DNA of 64,000 nucleotides from Melampsora larici-populina 98AG31 (Eukaryota; Basidiomycota; Pucciniomycetes; Pucciniales; Melampsoraceae), in assembly GCF_000204055.1 (NCBI RefSeq), contig NW_006768816.1, positions 1-64,000 on the forward strand, given 5' to 3'. Made by a program: the position numbers and the translations under genes. Shown here one piece after another: positions 53,577-63,095 of this stretch; the stretch's first letter is position 1, and every line of letters starts with the position of its first letter. The notes beneath the pieces are model-generated. The model saw only the letters and a program-made list of their open reading frames with translations, had not been told where the DNA came from and did not search any database.

Positions 53577-53734
53577 ACTCGAGTCACCTGCAATGGTGAC
53601 TTTTAACACCAGCAAACGGGTGTGAGTCTAACAGCTCTGAACACCAAAGACAAAGAAATGACAGACCTTTTAACACCAGCAAACAGGTGTGAGTCTAACG
53701 GCTCTGAACACCAAAGATGAAGAAATGACAGACC

Positions 53735-53746
53735 TATATAAATAGG
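53735..53746 (+). promoter_or_regulatory. TATA box in LTR-like copy 1
   Basis: TATATAAATAGG immediately after the second 67-bp repeat. Confidence 0.5.
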
Positions 53747-53810
53747 TAGAACAGGAAAGGTACACCTCTTTTCCCTCAGTGAACTGATAAGATATATTTC
53801 ATATGGACAA

Positions 53811-54170
53811 TACCACAAGAGCACCGCACTATGTTGCAGTTGTGGTGCGGTTGCGTAGCGCTTTTGGGCGCCGCAATAGCAACGCAATATAGTGCGGTGC
53901 CAGCGCTCCGCAATCCGGGTTCAAAAAACCCCTTGGTCAGAAACCCGCACCACAATTGCGGTCGGTTTTTGACGGTTATTTAGGGCAAATATTGCGGAAA
54001 TAGGGCAATATTGCGCATTTTCCGCAATATTTGCCCAACCGCTCCGCAACGGCAAGTTACAAAAAAAACACCCCATTGCGGAGTGGTTGCGTAGTGTAAT
54101 AATGCGCCGACTGCGCAACGCAATGGAAATAGGTCAAAATCCATTGCGTTGCGTAGCGCTTGCGGTGTTG
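53811..54170. mobile_element. 360-bp dyad-rich MITE with 10-bp imperfect duplication
   Basis: Flanked by ATATGGACAA (53801-53810) and ATATGGATAA (54171-54180), one mismatch. The ends are weakly inverted (ACCACAAGAGC versus ACCGCAAGCGC on the other strand). The interior is packed with TTGCGTAGCGC, CGCAATATTGCG and related dyads. Non-coding. It splits the LTR-like region. Confidence 0.65.
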
Positions 54171-54262
54171 ATATGGATAACTAAAGTATCTAACCTTTTA
54201 ACACCAGCAAGCAGGTGTGAGTCTAACGGCTCTGAACACCAAAGACGAAGAAATGACAGACC

Positions 54263-54274
54263 TATATAAATAGG
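54263..54274 (+). promoter_or_regulatory. TATA box in LTR-like copy 2
   Basis: TATATAAATAGG immediately after the third 67-bp repeat. Confidence 0.5.
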
Positions 54275-54440
54275 TAGAACAGGAAAGGTCTATACAACAT
54301 ATTAGAGAAGAAAGAAAGTTTGATATATAAGTATGAGTGTTTTATAGTCTGTATGAGTGAGCCACTTACACACCTCTTTTTCCTCAGTGAACTGATAAGG
54401 AAAAAGGGGCGATCGTGGAGAGGTGAGAATTCTATTTGAA

Positions 54441-56055
54441 TGTGATACATTAGTGATAATCAAAGTTAGGTTTAAATCATGTATGTGACATTAGGTTTTG
54501 ATGTCTTGTGTTCGAGTCAATTGAATTTTGATATAATGTATTTTAATAATGTATTTATGTGGTTTGACGTGTTTGATGAATTGAGTTATATTCTGACATC
54601 ATGGTGTCATTTTAGCTGACTAGTGAAGATGCGGGCATGCCCGCAACAGCTTTATTAGGTGACCAATCAAGTTGGCTAAATGTACTTAGTTTCTCCTTTA
54701 ACACTCAAATTTAATGGCATATTGAGTAAAATTATGATTTTTCCACATCACTTCCTCAAGTTGAGGCAGAGAGGATTACATGAAAAAGGTATGTAGCAGT
54801 CCTGACAATCTCATAGACATCAATTTACCATGGGCCATTCAAATTTTTGTCCTTAGCCTTAGTCAAAATTGATGCGGAGCGACCACTGCCATGTTTCTTA
54901 TACAGTAGGTATATACATAGATTGTAATCACACAAAATCAGATATTGATACTGTAATATGAGAGGAGACATATAAATGGTTGTGTGAGGAATGTTTAGTT
55001 TGAAAACTGTGCTAAGATTATCATGCCAAAGCGTGAACTCTTAAATGTACAAATAAGTGTGACAACTAAAGCGGACAAGTTGTAGTGGGCAAATCCCAAG
55101 GCTAGATGTCCAGGATCAATAAAATTGCCTGATTACAACACCCTGAGAGGTGGCTAGCGGTCACAAATTATCATAAAAGCTGATACTAAAAAGGCCAAAT
55201 ACAAAACTAATGTAGGTGAACCAGGCTTTTGAGGGTATTGCCAACCCCAATGACATGTGAGGTGCTGATAAGAAGATGAAGGTACACTGAGAGGATAGGG
55301 AACATGAATAGTTATACAGAGTCTTCACCAGTGAGAGGTCAAAGTAGACCAAGGAAACAAAGACGCAAGACAGGAGACGGAGCACCGATTGCAGTTGTCA
55401 AAAGAGTTCCCGCAGAAACGTATTACAAGATGATTTGGTATAGTTAGGTGTTAAGTGAGGTAGATGGTTAATTTAGAAGGTGTTATATATACAACATTTG
55501 GATGGGCATGATCAAGGGGATCAAATTGGGTGGGATACATCACCTTTTTATAGGAATGGAAAGCAGGAGTCAGGGGAGTGGAAAACACGGCTTGTGCAGG
55601 CAGGTGCTCAAAAGGTGACTACATATCAAAGATTGGAGGTATCTCGAATAAAGGAAGGAATCCCAATAAAGCAAAGGAAGTTTACTCCCAAAAAACTTGA
55701 CAAAAGAGACTCTCAGATAAAGCACCCACACAATTGAGTAAAGAAACAAAAACAAAAAGGACTGAAAGCAGAATGTCCACAACACAACAAGGAAAGATAC
55801 ATATGTTGTTTTGTTTCGAGAAGCACAGTCAATAACCAACAAAGCCAAAAGGAATCTTGCTGATTACAATAACACAGCAATAGAATCACAAAATAATCAC
55901 TACCTGCACTTGAAAAGCAAATCCAAAGTAGGTGAAAAGTCGAAAGCACCACCACAAACCAAATTTGAACAGACGAACCAAAGCCGTAAAGGAACAAAAG
56001 CAACTCAATTCGGTCTTAACTGGGACAGAAGACGGTTGGACCGACCTCATGCGAG
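54441..56055. other. Non-coding inserted DNA inside the Copia element
   Basis: No frame resembling Gag, protease, integrase or polymerase. It is probably the body of the element whose LTR-like sequence lies just upstream, plus flanking remnants. The Copia pol frame resumes at about 56077. Confidence 0.4.
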
Positions 56056-57495
56056 TTGGTTGTATGTTTATATATTTTAGATACTGCAGCTACCAAGAAC
56101 ATTTGTCATAATAAAGAAATGTTTCTTCATCTTAAGTTGATTCCACCAGTCAAGATTACGGGTATTTCTGGTGATCCTCAGTTAGCTCATCATATAGGTT
56201 CTGTTATTGTTCCTGGTTTCTCTGAAGAAGATCATTCTCCAATGGATATCTTGATCCCTGATGTTCTATATGTTCCGACTATGGTAGTTAATTTATTATC
56301 TCTTAGTCAACTTTGTGCAAATGGTGCTTCGTTTTTGGGTTCTGCTACCAGTATTACTGGCGTGGGTATGGCTGGGAACAGTTATTTTGTGTGTGAGAAG
56401 ACCGACAACAAGAGATTATGGCAGTGCAAGGTTTGCCTTTTATCATCAGTTTCTGTTTTTTCCGCATCAGCTGAGCGTTGGCATCATTGTCTAGGTCACC
56501 TCCACTATGATGCAATAAAGTGTTTGGTTTCAGACGGATCAATCAAATTGTCTTCTGGTTCATTTTCTACTCAGCGTTCACCTTGTATCACTTGTCAGAA
56601 ATCAAAGATCCCTTGTCTTCCTTTCACTTCTCATTTTCCTGTCACCTCTCATGTTTTGGTTAGAATTCACTCCGGTGTTATTGGTCCTTTTCCCTCATCT
56701 CCAGGTGGTGCTAAATACTTAGTTTCTTTTATAGATGATTGTTCACGTTATGCTTCTATTTTTCCTATCAAACATAAGTCTGATGTATTTGATTGTTTTG
56801 TGAGATTCAAGACGCGTGTAGAATGGTTGTTTGGTTCAAAAATCAAGTTTTTTCATTCGGATAGAGGTGGAGAATATCAATCATCAAAATTTTTGTCGTA
56901 CCTTAGTCAAAATGGCATAAACGTGGAGCAAGGACCAGCAGAAACTCCGGAACAAAACTCAATATCAGAAAGGTACAACAGGAGTCTTATTCAACGTGTC
57001 CAGTCAAATTTACACCATGCGTCTCTACCTACAACTCTTTGGGCAGAAGTTGCTTTGGCCACCGCTTTTACCCTAAACCAATCACCACATTCATCTCTTG
57101 ATTTCTGCTCACCGTTATCAGTTTGGAACTCATTTATCCCTGATTCGGGTTTGCACGGTCCAGATCCCTCTTTTTTGAGGACACTTGGATGCTCTGCTGT
57201 GTATTTGGCTCCGCGGATCTCAGGAAAGTTGGGATTGAAAGGGCGTGAGGGTGTGTTAGTTGGCTATGAAGCAGGAGCCAAAGCTTATCGAGTATGGGAT
57301 CTTGGGTAGAAAAAGATCATTATAACACGTTCCGTCATTTTTAACAAAGATATTTTTCCATTTTCTTCTGTGCCATCATCGAGTTCTGAATCTCCTTCTT
57401 TTATCATTTTACAAGACTCAGGTTATGAGCCCAGATGTTTGCCTTATGCGCTTTCCTTAGGAACATATGAATATGATGTAAAGCTGATGTCATAA
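56056..57495 (+). pseudogene. Copia protease-integrase remnant, reverse transcriptase deleted
   Basis: From about 56077 the frame has a protease site LDTAATKNIC (Ala where Gly is usual in D-S/T-G-A), DVLYVPTMVVNLLSLSQL, a zinc-binding pre-integrase (WHHCLGHLH and CITCQKSKIPC) and an integrase core with Asp in FIDDCSRYASIF, Asp in FHSDRGGEYQS and Glu in QNSISERYN. It continues to the GREGVLVGYE block, where an in-frame TAG at 57307-57309 is followed by KKIIITRSVIFNKDIFPF, normal for Copia. The frame then ends at 57495 and only 50-60 bp separate it from the polypurine tract, so the whole RT-RNase H region is missing. Confidence 0.85.
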
Positions 57496-57551
57496 ATACT
57501 TACTTGTCATAAGTCTATCTGTTAAAGTGATTAGCCCTTACAGTACGCAGC

Positions 57552-57840
57552 AAGGGGGTGTGTTGGAGTGTATGTTGTTATGTGCTCACGTAACTGTACT
57601 GGTACAACTTTATATAGGGGTTTTAGTCCGCTATGTTGGTACTAGGAGCCATACCTGCCTCCCCACATGATTGGCATACAGCGTCTATAGCTCAATGGAA
57701 TCCATAAGAAGCTTGAGTGCGGTTTAATTCCAAGAAGTTAGAATACGGTTAAATTCCGAGACATACCGAGTTGACAATTCAAGAAACACCCGCCCCAGAG
57801 TTGAAACATTGTTTGTGTAACTAGGTACTTATGAATTGCT
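57552..57840 (+). repeat. Polypurine tract and start of the Copia 3' LTR
   Basis: AAGGGGG (57552-57558) followed by TG and then TGTTGGAGTGTATG at 57561 is a typical Copia PPT/LTR junction. A TTTATATAGGGG TATA-like box follows at about 57610. No matching 5' LTR start was found upstream of 52162, and the right end of the LTR is not defined. Confidence 0.6.
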
Positions 57841-58129
57841 GTCTTTTTCCTTATGGATTGAATAGAACCAGATTTTGATGATGTAGAACATGGAGCAGAC
57901 ATTGCCCTAGCTCATGGGAAATGGATAAGAGGCATCCAATCAGTGTTCCAGAAGAACCAAGATAAAAAACAAGAAACTTTGGAAAATGTCTATGCAAGCT
58001 GGTGTGAGAAGAAAGGGCTGGAAGAGAGAGACCCTTGTCTATATGACTAGGAGAGTGATAGTAAGTTATAGACCTCTGGTACACATAATTAAAAACAGAG
58101 TGATAACCCGCATAACCCACTTATGTAGG
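57841..58129. other. Transition between Copia LTR and DIRS-type element
   Basis: No coding sequence recognised. An AG at about 58128 may be the acceptor of an intron leading into the DIRS Gag frame. Confidence 0.3.
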
Positions 58130-59264
58130 CAAGGATGAGAGAGATGGTCAAGACTCCGGAGACGACCAAACTCCGGCAGTGAAAAAAGCTAAGACGAAGA
58201 AAGAAGAAGCTAGCACTGAGACAGCAATGGGGTCAAGTCTTGTTCATACTATGCCAAAGTTATCAGAATACTTTGATAAGTTAATGATAAGTAAGAGTCG
58301 CCATGTACCGGTTTAGATATTCAATGTCAAGTGGTTACTCTTAGAAATGAACTTCATGACAACGAAACAAACTAAGACGACAAGCTGTCATTTGGACACT
58401 ATCCCTTATGTGGGTCTTCCAATTCCGAGCAAATGGAGACTTACAAGCGCAGGATGGTCAAAGAGGTTTGACCTCATGGTTAAATATCACCAAGGGATGT
58501 ACGACACTTTACCTAGTCAAAAAGATCACCCCATCGCCCCACGCCTCATCGCACACAAAGCCGTAGTGTTAGAGATTCAATTGGAAAGGCAAGGTGGCTG
58601 GCTCCCGGCTTTCAGATACAATATCGCACAGAGACAAAATGTGTGGGAACATCGATTGCCAGACGGAAGGATTTCAGACGTGGGAACTGGGAATCAAATT
58701 CTAGTTACGCAAGCCTTACGTGATTTGGAGATGGCAAAGGATGAATTATTCAATGACAACCCGTACGCGATCGGATTCACGCGCCAGAATATGAGTCCCA
58801 TTGATGGGCACATCTACCCTGAACACGCTTCCTGGGATAACTTTAATATCCCTAACAAACTCAAACTTGAAGGGACAGGAGGTAGATTGATGTCAGCCTT
58901 CAATCCATTACAGTCATTCTCACAAAACAAGAACTCATTCCAAGCTGGTCCTTCACAAGGGCGAGGTGGTTTCAGGGGAGGAAAAGGTAGTGGAGTAGGT
59001 GGTAGAGGAAATGGGAGAGGCAGTCATTTTAATGGACCAAGAAGACCATACCTCAGACCCCAATTCAATTGGTATCAACCAAGTCTGTACCATCAGAATA
59101 ATCCGGGTAACGGATACACCCTGTTCAACCAGAACAACCAATTCCAAGCTTTCAGACCGGCAATTGGCCCGGGTAGTTTCCAACCACAACCAAAACAGTT
59201 GCTATTGGAAAATAGTTCTGGAGGTGGTGAAAAAGGAAAAGGTCCTGCAAATGGGAATAAGTGA
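58130..59264 (+). pseudogene. DIRS/Ngaro-type Gag-like ORF
   Basis: First ORF of a tyrosine-recombinase retroelement, probably an RNA-binding structural protein. The frame is open from about 58130 (KKAKTKKEEAST, KLSEYFDKLMIS), interrupted by TAG at 58314-58316, then open to 59264. It includes PYVGLPIPSKWRL, RFDLMVKYHQGMYD and IYPEHASWDNFN, then a Gly/Arg-rich RGG-type tail (GRGGFRGGKG) and an Asn/Gln-rich end. It lies directly upstream of the RT ORF. The start is not defined. Confidence 0.6.
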
Positions 59265-59483
59265 GTATACCAAAAAAAGGCCAAATTCTTTCTATCCTGA
59301 CATGAGATGTGATCCAATGACTTCATGATATGTATCCCTTGAGATGTCCCCACAGATATTGTGTGATTGATTGATGTCCTGTTTTTCATTCTTGCTTCAT
59401 ATCTTTTGTTCTTACTTCTTGTCCTTTTTGGTTAAATCCTGATTAGAAGACTATCATGTTGTGCAGACCTAGGATACTAATTA

Positions 59484-61429
59484 ATGATATCTTGTTCACC
59501 TTTTTTCGCTAGTAGTTCCTCATCACCTCCTTTTGCTAGTTGCTCCTCAGAGGCACCACAGATTATTGATGTGCCTAGTGCTGAGAGGCAGATGACTCAT
59601 CCACAAGACCTAAGCCAGCCGAGAGAAGAAAATGACCCTACCAATGATAGATGGCCAACACAAGCACAATGTGAGATGAGAATCAGAGAATGGGAGACCC
59701 TCCTAGGCGAATGTGACCTCACAGAGAAGTGGTCCCACGTAATTGAGTCCCTACAGATTGGGTTTGATCAGGGCATCCCAAAACACAACCTGGGCGAGCT
59801 GAAGTGGTTCACCCCTGATAACCATTCTTCAGCTTTGGCGGCTAAGAGTCAGATCATGGCGAACTTACAAAAGGAAAAAGCAGCTGGTTGGGTCTTTGGC
59901 CCCTTTTCACACGACAAAGTATTTAATAAAATCAGCTTCTTCCGGTCTAATCTGATGGGAAGCGTTACAAATAACAACAGATCTTTACGAATGATCAATG
60001 ACCTTTTGTTCCCAAAAAACAAAGCCGCACTAGAGAAGAAACGTAAACAAGCCGCACATAGCGACTGGCCAGCTGGCCAGGACCAAGAGATGATACATGG
60101 ACGAATGAAGATCAAAACCCGCTCTCAGATAACGCAGAAGAGATATTGGAAGGTCTATCCTACCTGTATGAAGATGTCAATATACCGTCTGTCGATCCAT
60201 TTGTGGAAAAAAAGGAATTCAAGACTTCATGGGATGATTTCGTGGCGGTGGCAAGGTATTTCAGATCTATGACAGGCAAATCACTCTTATTAGCCATTGT
60301 TGATTGGAAAAAAGCATACCGGCAAGGACCTACCCGCAAATCTCAGTGGCGTTATTTGATGATAAAAGATTTTGATAATCAGATATGGATAGACACACAC
60401 ATAGCATTTGGAGGAGTAGCTGGCTGTGGTACCTTTGGATGGATCGCGGATACTTGAAGAGATATCATTAGCTCATTGTTTAAGGTTAAGCGGATCTTTT
60501 GCTGGGTTGACAATGATATTTTTGTTAAAGAATCAAATGATAAGTTAGACATGAAGGATATATTACAAGTCAGCGCCAACATGGGAATATTATTGAATGA
60601 GGAAAAGTTTAGTGATTGGAAGGAAGAGCAGAAATACTTAGGTTTTATTTGGAACGGGAAGTATAGAACAGTACACTTACCTGATGACAAACTCAAAGAG
60701 AGAACTCAACAAGTCCAAGACTGACTCACTTTGGAAAAGAGATGGTCTAAAAAGGATATGGACAAGTTGGTGGGTCAGCTGGGTCACTTAACGTACATTT
60801 TACCTCATATGAAATGCTGCATGTGGGATTTATACTGGTGGATTGCTACTTGGTACAACACAAAAGCCCTCCGAAATGTGGCAGAGGAAACAAAAGAGGA
60901 CCTCAAGGAGTGGTTAGAGACACTAGTTGAATTTGAGCCTCTTTGGCTAATCCCAGAGCCTGAGCCGGTCGATATCGGTTGGGTCGGGGATGCAAGTCCG
61001 AGTTTTGTGATTGGAATACTAGTCGGGGACCGGTGGGCCCAGTTCAAGTTGCTAGAAGGCTGGGAAACAAAAAACCTCCCCCCGGGTAGCCCAAAACAAA
61101 AGATTGCATGGCTCAAAACCGTGGCAATTAGGCTCGGGTTACGGGTAGTGGCTGACTTATTCCCGACTGCAGGAAAATGATTTTGAGTGCTCACAGATAA
61201 CACAACTACCAAAGCTGTGATACAGAATAGGAAGTCAAGAGATAAGTCAGTAAACGGCAAGTGGAAACACATACGGAAGGCACTTACGTTTTTCCAGTGC
61301 GATCTGGAGATCAAACGAGTGATCTCCGGAGAAAACCAAGAAGACAACCTATCACGAGACAACTGGGACCTTTCGTTCAAAGTCGTGATTCAGTTGCCAA
61401 GTGATCTAACCGCCATCTTAAAGAGGTAA
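59484..61429 (+). pseudogene. DIRS/Ngaro-type reverse transcriptase-RNase H, several lesions
   Basis: RT blocks: WSHVIESLQIGFDQGIP, FFRSNLMGSVTNNNRSLRM, then a frameshift near 60075 to IPSVDPFVEKKEFKTSWDDF, LAIVDWKKAYRQGP, IAFGGVAGCGTFGWIAD, CWVDNDIFVKES (active-site D-N-D order changed), YLGFIWNGKYRTVHLP and MDKLVGQLGHLTYILPHMK. RNase H: IGWVGDASPSFVIGI, KQKIAWLKTVAIRLGL and VLTDNTTTKAVIQNRKSRD. In-frame TGA codons lie at 60455-60457, 60722-60724, 61178-61180 and 61184-61186. Between MINDL and IPSV about 50 residues are extra relative to the family as I remember it. The element is dead. The DIRS/Ngaro call rests on the RT motifs and the tyrosine recombinase downstream. Confidence 0.8.
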
Positions 61430-61503
61430 ATCAGGTGAAATGGAAAACAAGAAGAAGGTCTTGCAGTTCTTGAGTGAGCAAACTATGTAAGTAAAAAAAA
61501 CGG

Positions 61504-63090
61504 TGTAGAACTCCTACGCTGTGGAGCGTAGGCAGAGCCTTGAGGGGAAGAAACAACCCAAGTCGGATAGACCGCCAAGAGCCGTAACCAAAACGCCGCT
61601 AAGCTGCCCTCAAAAATACACTGAGACACTCCTCGCCAACCTTTCTACCACCAAGAATAAACTTTCCAACCTTGATTATCCAATCTACAAGCTTTAGTTC
61701 AGCTTTAAGGATCCCTGGAAAGGTCCTACGGTTCAAAAACAGATGTAAACAAGCTGTTTTTTACTACTTTCCCCAATGCAGTTCTCCAAAAAACTTTCCC
61801 GCAGCAAGTAAAAAAAATAATAGAAACCTTGAAAATTCCCCCAAAACCTTATTCTCCAACTTCTACTGAATCTAATGGTACCCTACACACCTAATCCCCT
61901 CTAAAACCCTGCAATTCACAGTTGTAGCTGCAGAAAAACCCCCTAGGAACTTAGGACAAAACCCCTAAGTTAGCTAAGTAAAATAAAAAAAAATAAAATA
62001 AAAATCCAACTTTTGGAATTCCCACTATAAGGGTTCTCAAAAAAAATCACCGATAAGGGTCTTTAACACCCTTACAGTCAAAATAAAAGGGTAAGTCTTT
62101 TTTTCCTAAAGACCTTTCCTTTAATCGCGCTACACTACGGAGGCGATGAACTAAACAATAAAAAAACTTCTATCTTCTTTTTTTTTATTGGTTTCTCCTT
62201 TCTAACTAGGAATCCAACTCGATAACGGTCAAAAAAAAGAAAAGAACTCTACAAAAAAAACACACTCTTGATACAATAACTCGATCCGAGATGATTCAAT
62301 ACAAAAACCCCTCGCACACAATTGATCCAGCTCCTTATAGTTCCAACAACTCCAGACCTAATCAAACCTATGTAAGTATGGTTTGCCTTTCTCATGATCA
62401 TCTTCTCACCTATTCTAATTACTGATTGAATGATTCTTCCTTTGTTTGTTCGATAGAAGATGCTTTATTCGATTCCGGCGGTTCCGATCGGAAACAATTG
62501 TTTCCGAAACCGATCGAGGCTTTTCGCACTCAGTCCAGCCCACTCGTCACCATCCCCCACTCTCTTCACCTTCTTCATCACCCTGACTTCAAAATCAAAA
62601 TCGATTTATCGATTTCGCCCGATTCAGGTTAGTCCTTTCCTTGTTTATCTTATTTAGATTGTAACTTCTTTCTAACCCTACTACACCCACAGCCCTCACT
62701 ACCATCTTCCACCCTTGGATTCAAAAATCAAAATCGATTTTTGATTCTGACCGAGTTGGGTAAGACTTTTCCTTTTTTTTTCTTTTTTCTTTCCTCTGTA
62801 GCTACTGCCCCTTCTGACTACCCTTCTTTTGGTTCAGTCTAGATTCTCTTTTGGTTATAAGCCCTTCAAAAACAAAATTGAAATGGGATCTCTTGCCTAG
62901 TTGTTGTTTAGTTTTGCCCAGCCTAGTATTGTTTCTCCTTTGCCTTGTCCCTTGGTTGCTGGGATTGTTGCAATGAAAAAAGCCCCCAAAAGCGAAATTT
63001 TGACTGCTTTGAGCTGAGCTTGAGAATGAGAGTGACCCCAGATAAAAAAAGAAAGTAAAAAAACCTATATATAAAGGTCCCAAAAAAGAC
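61504..63090 (+). repeat. TGTAGAACTCCTACGC repeat, copy 2, with splice-like leader
   Basis: Begins with the same 16 bases as the repeat at 33404, and the same hairpin (CCTACGC at 61513-61519, GCGTAGG at 61526-61532). As there, AT-rich and CT-rich DNA with intron-like steps follows: GGGTAAGTC (62090), TATGTAAGTATG (62370), TTCAGGTTAG (62626), GGGTAAGAC (62758). It leads into the tyrosine recombinase frame near 63096. It is either the 5' end of a new element or the terminal repeat of the DIRS-type element on its left. Confidence 0.5.
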
Positions 63091-63095
63091 TCGAG

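Larger units (their letters stand above)
53600..54440 (+). repeat. LTR-like region: 67-bp repeats with TATA boxes, present twice
   Basis: A 67-bp unit (CTTTTAACACCAGCAA...AATGACAGAC) occurs at 53600-53666, 53667-53733 and 54195-54261. Both the second and third copies run straight into TATATAAATAGGTAGAACAG, and later share CACCTCTTTT-CCTCAGTGAAC. This is the layout of a U3-R promoter with tandem enhancer-like repeats, so I read it as two partial LTRs of another retroelement inserted in the Copia element, now separated by a 360-bp MITE. Confidence 0.65.

Noticed and set aside
3804..61186. TGA as a reassigned (Trp) codon
   Set aside because: Only some TGA positions coincide with expected Trp, others fit former Arg, and intact genes here use TGA as a normal stop (for example the aldolase and GT32 genes).
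33404..61520. The two TGTAGAAC copies as the paired LTRs of one giant element
   Set aside because: 28 kb apart with a host GT32 gene and many unrelated elements between them, and clearly diverged from each other.
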